Part shown: positions 1 to 8,195 of the stretch, piece by piece
Numbering within the stretch: position 1 is the stretch's first letter
Layout of the letters: each line of letters starts with the position of its first letter
Assembly: GCA_902591495.1 (NCBI GenBank)
Contig: CACJAW010000002.1
Coordinates: 25,120 to 89,119, forward strand
DNA: 64,000 nt
DNA from: an uncultured Pseudohongiella sp.
Lineage (GTDB): Bacteria; Pseudomonadota; Gammaproteobacteria; Pseudomonadales; Pseudohongiellaceae
Reading direction: 5' to 3'
The notes under the pieces: model-generated
Told to the model about the DNA's origin: nothing
The model's input: the letters and a program-made list of their open reading frames with translations, nothing else
Database searches by the model: none
Program-made: the position numbers and the translations under genes

Positions 1-690
1 GAGTTCTGCGTCAAACGCAAATGATGCATAAGACTCTGGCGTTGCTACAATTTTGAAGAAGCGTTCAGGCGCTTCTTCAAATAACTTTTCAGAGTTAAAT
101 GACTCAGTTCTGTATATAGGACCACTGACTACATAAATAGTGCTTTCACTTGATGAGAGTTCATTAATAGCCTGATCCAGACGCGACCATGCACCGAGGC
201 GCAGGTCACTGGGAAGAGATACCATGTTGCTTGTATAGTTTAGGTCATCCCAATATGGTGTATCAGCAAAACTTGTCATTGGCGCCAGCCTGCCACGATC
301 ATCAGAATTTAGAACAAACTCATTAACGCGATAATCTCTGTCCTGAGCTTCGCTCAAGTCCGGTTGCTCAATTGCTAACGCGCTTGATCCGACCTCAAAC
401 CGACCACTGTCTGGCAGGAGTTCATCCTCCTTCCAATACCTTGGCAGCAGTGATGCTATTCCTATAGTGCCAGGTAAAATTCGATAAGCTACCCAATCAG
501 CGACTCCAGTCAGCCGGTTTATTTCTGAAGCATAAAGATGTCTAACAACAACCTGATTCTCAGCGTCAACTAGCGGGCATGCATAAAAACAATGAGAGAT
601 ATGAACACTCTGTCCACTGGAAAAGGAGCTGAATAAGAAAAATGATAGCGCGCTAACCCATCGGATATTTGTATTGCTGATGAACCTCAT
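1..690 (-). CDS. Exported DNA/RNA non-specific endonuclease (NUC family) homologue, probably inactive; 3' end cut by window edge
   Basis: This gene is absent from the ORF track because it runs off the left edge; 230 codons are visible. A signal peptide lies at residues 1-26 (hydrophobic SALSFFLFSSF, cleavage near SSGQS). The body matches the Serratia-nuclease family: ADWVAYRI, then DDRGRLAP, NYTSNMVSLPSDL, GAWSRL and VVSGPIY. In the family the motif is DRGH, whose His is the general base; here it is Arg (codon AGG, not one change from His). The Asn that binds Mg2+ (family LNQGAW) is also replaced, giving LRLGAW. The fold is therefore supported, but catalysis as known is unlikely. The start (ATG at 688-690) overlaps the end of the upstream aldo/keto reductase gene by 38 bases, so the two are probably cotranscribed. 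A binding or structural role is possible. The missing C-terminus could change this view. Confidence 0.8.
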   Translation of the reverse strand, partial: MRFISNTNIRWVSALSFFLFSSFSSGQSVHISHCFYACPLVDAENQVVVRHLYASEINRLTGVADWVAYRILPGTIGIASLLPRYWKEDELLPDSGRFEVGSSALAIEQPDLSEAQDRDYRVNEFVLNSDDRGRLAPMTSFADTPYWDDLNYTSNMVSLPSDLRLGAWSRLDQAINELSSSESTIYVVSGPIYRTESFNSEKLFEEAPERFFKIVATPESYASFAFDAEL

Positions 691-1672
691 CACACTCCTT
701 TAAAAGCTCATCAGTGAGCCTAACATCAAAAGCTGAAAAAATTTCATCCAGCTGACCGACGTTACGAACACCAACAATCGTGGAAGCTACGAAATCCCAG
801 TGCATACTCCAAGCCGTAGCCATAGTAACAGGACTTAAGCCTGCTTTTTTTGATATCTCCAAGTATTTTTCTGTCGAAGACAGGGTCTCCTGATTAACAA
901 ACCTTTGAGCCATTAATTTCTGGCGAGAATCGCCCTCTCTCATGTAATCTCCAAAGCGAGTCTTACTAGGCATTTCTCCTTGCTGATATTTGCCACTCAA
1001 GACCCCCCCGCCTATTGGCGAGTAAGGAAGTAATGAAACATGTTCTTGACGACAAACATTTGCCAATTCATCAAAAAAACGCCGATTTAATAGTGAAAAA
1101 TTGTTCTGAATGGATTGAAACCTGGTCAACCCTTCATATTTTGCAATTGTGTTAGCTTTGGTTAGGCCATAAGCATTTTCGTTCGAGGTGCCGAGATAGC
1201 GGACCTTACCCGACTCTACCAAGCGATCAAGTGCCTCCATAGACTCTTCGATTGGCACAACATTGTCTGGCCAATGAACTTGATAAAGATCAACGCACTC
1301 AATATTTAGCCGTCTCAAACTGCCTTCGATAGCGTTTTCAATGTGATGCCTATCAATCGCGGTAAGACCATATCTAATTGGGGGGACTATCCAGCCAGAG
1401 GCGGCCCCGGCCACTTTAGTAGCTATTATTATCGAATCTCTTGGTTTAGTTTGCACCCACTCCCCAAATATTTCCTCAGTTAGACCCGCAAGCTCGGCCG
1501 TTGGGGGAACGGGGTAAACCTCTGCCGTATCGAAGAAATTTATCCCACGCTCGTAAGATGCATCTAATATTCTGAAAGCCTCAGATTTGTCACTCCAAGT
1601 GCCAAATCCCATCGTCCCCATACAGATTGGTGAAACTCTCAAGCCACTATTACCAATGTATCTGTATTCCAT
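653..1672 (-). CDS. Tas-like NADP(H)-dependent aldo/keto reductase
   Basis: This is a cytoplasmic TIM-barrel oxidoreductase that reduces aldehydes or ketones with NADPH. The catalytic tetrad is visible, in ORF-track numbering: Asp55 and Tyr60 in DTAEVYPVPP, Lys93 in IIATK and His140 in YQVHWPDN. The AEVYPVPP stretch and the overall length closely resemble E. coli Tas. I chose the ATG at 1672 (MEYRYIGNSGLRVSP) because AAGGGA sits about eight bases before it; the track start at 1693 lacks a ribosome binding site. The gene follows the rhodanese and TRAP genes on the same strand with a 60-base gap, so it may be the distal part of the TRAP operon. The substrate is unknown. Confidence 0.9.
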   Translation of the reverse strand: MEYRYIGNSGLRVSPICMGTMGFGTWSDKSEAFRILDASYERGINFFDTAEVYPVPPTAELAGLTEEIFGEWVQTKPRDSIIIATKVAGAASGWIVPPIRYGLTAIDRHHIENAIEGSLRRLNIECVDLYQVHWPDNVVPIEESMEALDRLVESGKVRYLGTSNENAYGLTKANTIAKYEGLTRFQSIQNNFSLLNRRFFDELANVCRQEHVSLLPYSPIGGGVLSGKYQQGEMPSKTRFGDYMREGDSRQKLMAQRFVNQETLSSTEKYLEISKKAGLSPVTMATAWSMHWDFVASTIVGVRNVGQLDEIFSAFDVRLTDELLKECDEVHQQYKYPMG

Positions 1673-1732
1673 GTAATTTTCCCTTATAGCCATAGATAGC
1701 CAATATGCTATGACGCCACCCTAAAAACTGAA

Positions 1733-2140
1733 TTATTTCTTCAACGCGGATAGTTCTATTGTCTTACCAATTTCCTTTTGCCATCCACCAAAACCGCCGG
1801 TCATGTGAGCTACATTCTCTATGCCCATTGCCTTCAGTGAGGCCGCTGCTAGCGCTGACCGCCAACCTCCATTACAAAAAAGTATCACTTCTTCAGTATC
1901 GTTCAATTCACTTTTGTAATAAGGGCTTTCTGGGTCTAACCAAAACTCTAACATTCCCCGAGGTATGTGCATTGAGCCAGCGATTGTCCCATCCCTCTTC
2001 AACTCTCGAATATCTCGAAGATCGATTAAAGTTACACCTTGTTCCTTTAATTTCTCCTCCACCTCGGCTGGTGTTAGAGATTCAACTTGAGCTTCAGCTT
2101 CTTCGACAAGCTGTTTAATGCCTTTCTTTATTTTTAACAT
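1733..2140 (-). CDS. Single-domain rhodanese-like protein
   Basis: This 135-residue protein is a single rhodanese domain, the fold that carries sulfur as a cysteine persulfide. The start of the domain is seen in TLIDLRDIRELKRDGTIAGSMHIPRG and the active-site loop CNGGWRS has Cys89. The loop is six residues long, as in sulfurtransferases rather than Cdc25 phosphatases. There is no signal peptide, and the first 30 residues are charged and helical. It lies 27 bases after the TRAP permease stop codon, so it is probably part of that operon. Its link to transport is unclear; rhodaneses often accompany unrelated metabolic genes. Confidence 0.88.
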   Translation of the reverse strand: MLKIKKGIKQLVEEAEAQVESLTPAEVEEKLKEQGVTLIDLRDIRELKRDGTIAGSMHIPRGMLEFWLDPESPYYKSELNDTEEVILFCNGGWRSALAAASLKAMGIENVAHMTGGFGGWQKEIGKTIELSALKK

Positions 2141-2167
2141 TACTCATGAACCCTTGAAACTAATTTC

Positions 2168-4162
2168 TTACTGAGAACTAATCAAAACTTTCCGAGCGAC
2201 AATTCCGGACACCAATAAGCCCACTGCCACTGCGAGTAACGCGATTTGACTAAACCCGAAAAGTCCACCTGCGGGTAAGGCTAGCATCAGGCCTGACATA
2301 CCCACTAAAATTTTTATCACAAGTCCTTTTATGCCAGAACCGAGATCCCCCACTCCAATCATGTAACCTTGCAATGCACCAGACACTATCGCGACTCCAA
2401 AAATTGCTGTAGTAAACGCTTGTAAGTTTTCAATTATTGAGCCTTGAAGTAAAAGTGCTGGATTAAATACAAAGAAAAATGGAACAAAATAAATAATTGC
2501 ACCAAGCCGCATTGCTTCAAATCCAGCTCGCATTGGTGCAACATTGGCAACGGATGCGGCTGCAAATGCAGCTAAGGCCACTGGGGGAGTAATAAAACTC
2601 AACATACCCCAGTACATAACAAACATATGACTGGCTAGTGGATTAATACCAGAATTAGTGAGAGCTGGCACCAAAACAATAGCAAGAAAAATATAAGCTG
2701 CGGTGACAGTCATGCCAATACCAAGAATAAAGCTGGTTAAGGCACCCATAATAAGCAAAACGACGACGTTCTCACCAGCAAGATACACAAGATCGTTTGC
2801 TATTGTTCCCGCAATACCAGTAACGGCTAAACCGCCAATAATCAACCCGATAGCAGCAAGAATCCCAGCTAATTCTGCAAGCAATCTTCCCATTTGTGCA
2901 ATCAACTGCATTACCTTATCAAACGATAGTCGATGTTTTGTAAATTGGTTAATAATCAACAGTAGAGCTGTAGCATAAAAAGGTGCAACTGCTTCTCTCT
3001 GCAAATAGACTAGCATCCAAATTAATGAGACAAACACTGCGATAAAATACCAACCATCCTTAAAGACACTTCTTAACTTAGGAAGTTCTTCTTTCGGTAA
3101 GCCTTTCAAGTCGTTCTTGGCTGCATAAGCATCAATTTGCATAAAGAGACCAAAAAAATAGAGAACCGATGGTACTATTGCTGCGATAGCTACCGATACA
3201 TAACTTATATTTAGGAAACTGGCCATAACGAATGCCGTTGCGCCCATAATAGGTGGCATAAAAACACCACCGGTCGATGCGCAGGCCTCCACTCCGGACG
3301 CATATTCTTTTGTGAATCCAATGCGACGCATCGCAGGAATGGATAATGGTCCAGTGGTAAGAACATTACTTATCGGCCCACCACTCATCGACCCCATCAG
3401 ACCACTAGAAAAGATTGAAACTTTTGCCGGACCACCACGCAAATGTCCAAGAAGAGCGAAAGCCAAATTTATAAAGAATGGTCCTCCACCAGTAAATTGT
3501 AATGACACACCAAAGATTAAAAATCCAAAAACAAGTTGCACAAATACTCGCATAGGAATACCGAATAAGCTCTCTTCACCTAAAACATGAAAGATCGCCA
3601 CATCACCAAGCGGTATTGATAGCGCTGCGATAACATTGGGCAATGAAGCTGCAAATGTTGGATACAAAGAGAAAATAAGAACTATGGAAAATACAGGCCA
3701 CCCGCCAGCCCTGCGACCAGCCTCTAAAACAATTATCCAGGTAATCGTCGCGAGAAAAACTCCGATATCAGGGGCAGCATATTCCCATGCCTCTAAGACG
3801 ATTCTCTCAGCATTGAGCGCGAAATAAGAGAATACAACTGTTAATGCAATCATGATTGCGCAGTCGTACCAAGGTATATAATCGAGACTACGCTTATTAG
3901 CTGGGAATGTTACAAAGACCATGCAAAGCATGATCCCAGTAATTAGGTACATGTAACGACTATCAAGCATCACATATCCGATAAAAAATCCCAGATTAAA
4001 AATCTGGTTAATGGCTAGAAATATTGAGCAGGCAGTCATAACCGCCATAGCCAACTGCCATTTTTTAGGGATGTTTCTATAGCGGGTTTGTTTCGGCTCT
4101 TTCGAAGAATTTGCAGGAGTATCTTCTGTTTTACTGGTAACTTCTAAAGTTGGTTCAGTCAT
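2168..4162 (-). CDS. TRAP transporter fused permease (DctQM type, TAXI family)
   Basis: This 664-residue integral membrane protein fuses the small (4-TM) and large (12-TM) TRAP permease subunits, the usual architecture for TAXI-type TRAP systems. A hydrophilic N-terminus of about 35 residues precedes many hydrophobic segments. Conserved large-subunit motifs are GSMSGGPISN at 257-266 and GGVFMPPIMG at 298-307, with a second related half near GIGMTVTAAY. It uses an ion gradient to import a carboxylate-type solute delivered by a periplasmic binding protein. The binding protein gene lies 10 bases upstream, so the two form a complete secondary transporter. The substrate cannot be read from the sequence; TAXI systems are known for glutamate, 2-oxoglutarate and other carboxylates. 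Confidence 0.95.
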   Translation of the reverse strand: MTEPTLEVTSKTEDTPANSSKEPKQTRYRNIPKKWQLAMAVMTACSIFLAINQIFNLGFFIGYVMLDSRYMYLITGIMLCMVFVTFPANKRSLDYIPWYDCAIMIALTVVFSYFALNAERIVLEAWEYAAPDIGVFLATITWIIVLEAGRRAGGWPVFSIVLIFSLYPTFAASLPNVIAALSIPLGDVAIFHVLGEESLFGIPMRVFVQLVFGFLIFGVSLQFTGGGPFFINLAFALLGHLRGGPAKVSIFSSGLMGSMSGGPISNVLTTGPLSIPAMRRIGFTKEYASGVEACASTGGVFMPPIMGATAFVMASFLNISYVSVAIAAIVPSVLYFFGLFMQIDAYAAKNDLKGLPKEELPKLRSVFKDGWYFIAVFVSLIWMLVYLQREAVAPFYATALLLIINQFTKHRLSFDKVMQLIAQMGRLLAELAGILAAIGLIIGGLAVTGIAGTIANDLVYLAGENVVVLLIMGALTSFILGIGMTVTAAYIFLAIVLVPALTNSGINPLASHMFVMYWGMLSFITPPVALAAFAAASVANVAPMRAGFEAMRLGAIIYFVPFFFVFNPALLLQGSIIENLQAFTTAIFGVAIVSGALQGYMIGVGDLGSGIKGLVIKILVGMSGLMLALPAGGLFGFSQIALLAVAVGLLVSGIVARKVLISSQ

Positions 4163-4172
4163 AAGAATGAGT

Positions 4173-5393
4173 TTAGAGTCCTTGCCCTAAGGTAATAAGA
4201 TTAACTTTAGCAAGCGCCTGCTCTCTATACTTAGTCCAAGCTTCCTCAAATTCCTGATAACCATCGGGTGCTGAAGGCAAGAACTCGTTCCACGCTTCTC
4301 TGAGGATAGATTGCCGATACAGATTTCTCTGATTATTTTCATCTGCCCTATCTGTCCAAGCACCGATCTCTTTATAATAGCGTATGGCGCCCTCATGAAA
4401 AGGGACAAATGCCTGTTCAAACTTCTGTCTATCTAAAATCCAGCCACCAGCTCCAGGAGCGTTGTCTTTATATTCATCGAAATGGGTATGCATGATCTTC
4501 ACCATACTGTAGACCATGGCCTCATCTGATTTTTCGAGGGCAACTAAAAAAGGATAAGCTGATGTAAAAACCTCAATTCCCTCTTCGGGAATAGTAGGTC
4601 CCTCGAAAGCTATATGCGGCACATACCATGGAAGACGCTCCCGTACACGCTGCACTGCTTCCAGATCTGCATGGGAAAATTGCGCGAAAGTCAGCCCTCT
4701 GGGGGAGGCTTCAATCCTTAGAAACGGTGGTGAATTGCAAGCGCCACCAGCCATATCAGCTCGATTATTAAGCACTGCATCAATCGAGGCGTTATATCCG
4801 CCAACCTCAACAGCCACCACATCATCCCATGTCAAATTTGCGTACGACAAGAGAGCCGCAGTCGCGTTATTCAAAGATGGTGCGCCCTGAACCCAAGTTA
4901 CCCGTTTCCCTCTAATATCAGATATTTTTGCAACTCCTGCATCAGATGCCATTGCGAAGGTAAAGGAGCAACTATCAGAAAAATTAGACATCAAAGCCCT
5001 TATGGGCTGAGGACCCCAAATTTTTGATGCAAAATTTAATATACCCTCCTGCGCATAAACAGATTCCGAGCCTCCAGCGGAGAAGTGCACCCTATCGGCC
5101 CTCAAAGTAGCTAAACGAGATACATCATTTCGACCAGGGATAACGCGAAGGTTAACACCATATTGCCTTTGCAAGATGTTACCAATAGCTACAGCCTGAC
5201 TATACCCCCCGGTACCCGTGGGATATGCGGACCATGCAATTGTCTTTGGAAATTGGATATTTTTTTCTGCGGCGAACAATCCTTGCACTGACATAATTAA
5301 TAGCATGCAAATCACTAAACTGAATATTCTACAGAACACAGTTTGGCGATTTAGTAAAATTCCAGGGCACAGAAAGGCTTGCAAGAGATTCAT
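4173..5393 (-). CDS. TAXI family TRAP solute-binding protein
   Basis: This 406-residue periplasmic binding protein belongs to the TAXI group (TRAP-associated extracytoplasmic, immunogenic). A long signal sequence ends near residue 41 (SVQGLFAAEK). The typical TAXI ligand-site opening YPTGTGGYSQAVAIG follows at about residues 57-71. The n-region before the hydrophobic core is about 20 residues, so a later start is possible, but no better ribosome site stands out. It is the first gene of the TRAP unit, followed by the fused permease, rhodanese and aldo/keto reductase. The GGAC...GTCC imperfect repeat in the 80 bases upstream may be regulatory, but this is weak. Confidence 0.93.
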   Translation of the reverse strand: MNLLQAFLCPGILLNRQTVFCRIFSLVICMLLIMSVQGLFAAEKNIQFPKTIAWSAYPTGTGGYSQAVAIGNILQRQYGVNLRVIPGRNDVSRLATLRADRVHFSAGGSESVYAQEGILNFASKIWGPQPIRALMSNFSDSCSFTFAMASDAGVAKISDIRGKRVTWVQGAPSLNNATAALLSYANLTWDDVVAVEVGGYNASIDAVLNNRADMAGGACNSPPFLRIEASPRGLTFAQFSHADLEAVQRVRERLPWYVPHIAFEGPTIPEEGIEVFTSAYPFLVALEKSDEAMVYSMVKIMHTHFDEYKDNAPGAGGWILDRQKFEQAFVPFHEGAIRYYKEIGAWTDRADENNQRNLYRQSILREAWNEFLPSAPDGYQEFEEAWTKYREQALAKVNLITLGQGL

Positions 5394-5473
5394 TTAGGAC
5401 ACCGTTATTATTATCGGTCCCAAGAATATCTTAGCTATCTACTCTTTGCTATGAGGATTAATTAATTACCCAA

Positions 5474-5509
5474 AAAAAAACACCCGAACAAAGTGTTTGG
5501 GTGTTTTTC
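5474..5509 (-). terminator. Intrinsic terminator after the 5523-6491 gene
   Basis: On the minus strand the sequence reads AAAACACCC, a short loop, then GGGTGTTTT followed by a run of T residues. It lies 14 bases after the stop codon of the exported unknown gene and about 80 bases before the TAXI gene start. On the plus strand it also ends in five T, so it could act both ways, but no plus-strand gene precedes it. Confidence 0.8.
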
Positions 5510-5522
5510 ATCTTTGAAATAT

Positions 5523-6491
5523 TTATCTGGTTACAGTTACCGTAACATTTTGATAGGTAAACATAGATCCGTCGCTAGCTATCCCACGCAATACGTATTC
5601 GCCGGGCGTATCGAACGTCACCTGTGAACTCCAACGGTTTCCCTCTGGTGGAAGGGGTATTGTAAAAGGTGGTGACCAAGGAGAATTAGCGTAGACCCGA
5701 GAATCCATGTAAGTCTTCATCTGCGTTGGCTCAAAAGTAGCTCGATCAGCAGGCCCTCTATATACCGTCCAAGAAAATCTCTCTCCGGGCCCTGATGAGA
5801 CTACTATCGATTGAGGCGGCCGATAAATCTGCTCCGGCGTTCTTGGAACTGGCCGCTGAGATCTAGCTGGAAGATTATCAGGATCCTTGACCATTACTGC
5901 TAGATCTAGAGGCTGCCCAACTCGGACTGTCCTGAAAGCCTCACCGTCTAGGGTTAGTTCAGGTGGAATGTTAGTCCTTAAACGATCATCTAGACTACCA
6001 AACGCACCACCGACCTCAGTTGAAATCACCTGAGGGTCGATTCGATAATCAGGCTTAAGGGTTCCATAAGCCCGACCTGTATGACTTGATCTTCCCTGAA
6101 GGGTCCATACTAACTCTTTTTCTCCGAAATCAGCGGGGACATCTATTGTAAATAGGAATGGATTCCTTCGAGGGTAGAAGTGCGTGGGCTGACCGCGATC
6201 TGCTTGCGAAAAGTCATAACCATCAACTGTAATATCATCCAATTGACCGGGTTCAACAACGCTAAAATAATTCCGCTGTCCAACATCAACGTCAAACTCT
6301 TCTTCCCAGTTTGAGTTCATATAGCCAAAAAAAAGTTTGAATGTTCCGTCATCATTTGGCCACCAACCTTCGTATGCTGGCGAGAGAATATCTCCAGACA
6401 AAATCATTCTCCTCTCTTGGGCAGTTGCTGAAAAAGCAACCACCAAGAGAAGCGCCGCGATCACAAAAGAAAAACTGCTTCGTGCTCGCAT
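5523..6491 (-). CDS. Exported protein of unknown function, beta-rich
   Basis: I do not recognise a named family. I start it at the ATG at 6491 (MRARSSFSFVIAALLL), which gives a clear signal peptide with cleavage near SATAQE. The track start at 6590 would overlap the preceding gene by about 100 bases. A GGAGGA site lies ten bases before the chosen ATG, and the ATG begins one base after the upstream stop codon, so translation is probably coupled. The mature protein, about 300 residues, has no cysteine cluster or heme motif. It looks beta-rich with Ig-like C-terminal segments (GEYVLRGIASDG). Position downstream of the heme c/copper-monooxygenase fusion suggests an accessory role in that enzyme system; this is inference. 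Confidence 0.75.
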   Translation of the reverse strand: MRARSSFSFVIAALLLVVAFSATAQERRMILSGDILSPAYEGWWPNDDGTFKLFFGYMNSNWEEEFDVDVGQRNYFSVVEPGQLDDITVDGYDFSQADRGQPTHFYPRRNPFLFTIDVPADFGEKELVWTLQGRSSHTGRAYGTLKPDYRIDPQVISTEVGGAFGSLDDRLRTNIPPELTLDGEAFRTVRVGQPLDLAVMVKDPDNLPARSQRPVPRTPEQIYRPPQSIVVSSGPGERFSWTVYRGPADRATFEPTQMKTYMDSRVYANSPWSPPFTIPLPPEGNRWSSQVTFDTPGEYVLRGIASDGSMFTYQNVTVTVTR

Positions 6492-6492
6492 T

Positions 6493-7962
6493 TTAGTCTG
6501 ATCCTCCGCCAGCCTCATCATATTCTGGCACAGGCGCCCAGCACAGCGGACAACCGACATCATAATTATTCTTGTTACCCAAGATTTCACGTCGAGCCGC
6601 CATTTCTTCCTGGAATTGCTCTTCTGTCATTGTTACTGAGTAGCCCAAATCTATGAACATGTTAGACACGGAACGTCGGCCACCTCCAGACCAGTTTCTG
6701 GAATCGGCGAGATTAGGGTTTTTTGAAGAGGTGTCCATATAAGCGATTGTTTGAAGGATCGTTCCCTTAGGTAATAACGGCGCACTATCCTCTTTGTAGA
6801 TGTACTGCTTAACCCAATTGTGGTCGTATCCAACACAGTTAATAGTGAATTTGTTATGCCCAAAAATAGCTTCTAGACACATTCTCACGCCCGGAGCGTG
6901 AAGATGAGGCTCAAACGCCATAATCTTTGTGTGTTCCTGAAGTACAACTGAGTTTCTTAACTCTTGATTAGGGAGCCCTGGCAAAACGTCTAGATCTACA
7001 CCATTACCCGTTCTGGGACCTCTCTCGGTATATTTAGGTTTATACCCTTTTGGAAAGAACTTTATACCAAATTCCAGGTGACCCGTTGTCTCACGCCCGT
7101 TTGAATGCATATGCGCAGCATTCAGATGTAACGCAGAATTTGCCTGAAGAAGTCGACCTGCACTATCAGGGAACTTGTCTGCGTTTCGACCAACTTCATG
7201 TATGGGCCAACCTACCCGTGTTTCGGGTAAAATAAAAGAACCGTCCTCGCTCAAAACGCCACTGCTGTATGTCATATGGTGCCATATGTAGCGACCTCCA
7301 ACGGTATTGCTGCCAATATCGTCTGGAATATCATTGACTTCCTTAACTTCAATAGACTGAACATATCTATCTTCAGTCAGACCAGTTGGCACTATCCCAA
7401 TATCACCCCACCAATCAGGTGCAACTTCAGGTCTAGTCATTTCTGGACCAGTCAAAACCAAATCAGGCTCACCTAAGGTCCAGTCTTCGCCCTCTGTCAC
7501 AACATAAGGAGGTGGTTCGTTTGCAGGATTTCCTCGAGGAGCTCCATTTTGAGCCCATGCCTGGATCATTGCTAAATCCAGATCAGACAGAGAATAGTCG
7601 CTCTCGAAACCGTCAGAGATACCAATATCTTTTTCGATATACCATGGTGGCATCGCACCCATCCTGTCGCGAATTGCCGTTCTGTACATAATCACTGGAG
7701 CCCATGGCCTGACCTCATCATACGATAAGAAAGACATTGGCCCGCCGCCGCCAGGTCTATGACACTGCAGACAGCTTCGCTGCAAAATAGGGGCTATGTG
7801 ATCAGCATAGTTTATGTCAGACGCTTGCATCTCAAAGTCAGCAATATCGTAATAGTGCATTTTTTGAGCGGACGGATTGCTATCGTAGGACTGCGCGATA
7901 GTCTGGTTCGCAATGGCAAGTGTCGTAAGAGCTAGTAGAGTGAGAATTTTTCTGACAATCAT
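6493..7962 (-). CDS. Exported heme c / PHM-like copper monooxygenase fusion
   Basis: This 489-residue secreted protein (signal peptide to about TIAQ24) has an N-terminal cytochrome c module with one heme site, CLQCH at 64-68. A region resembling copper type II ascorbate-dependent monooxygenases (PHM/DBM) follows. Candidate copper ligands are HH at 228-229, HMH at 284-286 and HLH at 353-355, in the HH then HxH spacing expected of that fold. A heme in place of soluble ascorbate could supply electrons to copper. The ribosome site GGGAGA lies eight bases before the ATG. It is followed, one base later, by an exported unknown. A paralogue with the same layout is at 39427. The substrate is unknown, and the copper assignment rests on motif spacing only. 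Confidence 0.8.
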   Translation of the reverse strand: MIVRKILTLLALTTLAIANQTIAQSYDSNPSAQKMHYYDIADFEMQASDINYADHIAPILQRSCLQCHRPGGGGPMSFLSYDEVRPWAPVIMYRTAIRDRMGAMPPWYIEKDIGISDGFESDYSLSDLDLAMIQAWAQNGAPRGNPANEPPPYVVTEGEDWTLGEPDLVLTGPEMTRPEVAPDWWGDIGIVPTGLTEDRYVQSIEVKEVNDIPDDIGSNTVGGRYIWHHMTYSSGVLSEDGSFILPETRVGWPIHEVGRNADKFPDSAGRLLQANSALHLNAAHMHSNGRETTGHLEFGIKFFPKGYKPKYTERGPRTGNGVDLDVLPGLPNQELRNSVVLQEHTKIMAFEPHLHAPGVRMCLEAIFGHNKFTINCVGYDHNWVKQYIYKEDSAPLLPKGTILQTIAYMDTSSKNPNLADSRNWSGGGRRSVSNMFIDLGYSVTMTEEQFQEEMAARREILGNKNNYDVGCPLCWAPVPEYDEAGGGSD

Positions 7963-8195
7963 TTCAGCTTTCTCCCGTTGTGGTTTTCTGTATTTTATCG
8001 GTATCGATTTGACGAAAACTTCTTTTATTTCAAGGCTATAAGCCTATCGCAAAACAAGAGCTTAAGACTAGCTAGGTCACAATAAGTTGCAATCACTACA
8101 ACCTCGCTACTAAAGACTGAAAGCATAAAATCCCAGTATCGTTTTGTCTACTAAACTTGAGCTTATTTTACTAAGCCAAGTCCTCAAAATTTTTG

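Noticed and set aside
1759-2118. 119-residue plus-strand ORF opposite the rhodanese gene
   Set aside because: It is antisense to a convincing rhodanese with an intact active-site Cys, and its own translation shows no domain.
3312-3590. Plus-strand ORFs inside the TRAP permease gene (also 2703 and 3636)
   Set aside because: They are antisense shadows of a membrane protein gene, rich in Pro, Lys and Ile from reversed hydrophobic codons.
5398-5423. GGAC-AC-CG...CGGTCC imperfect repeat before the TAXI gene
   Set aside because: Only six pairs with a bulge; a chance match is likely.
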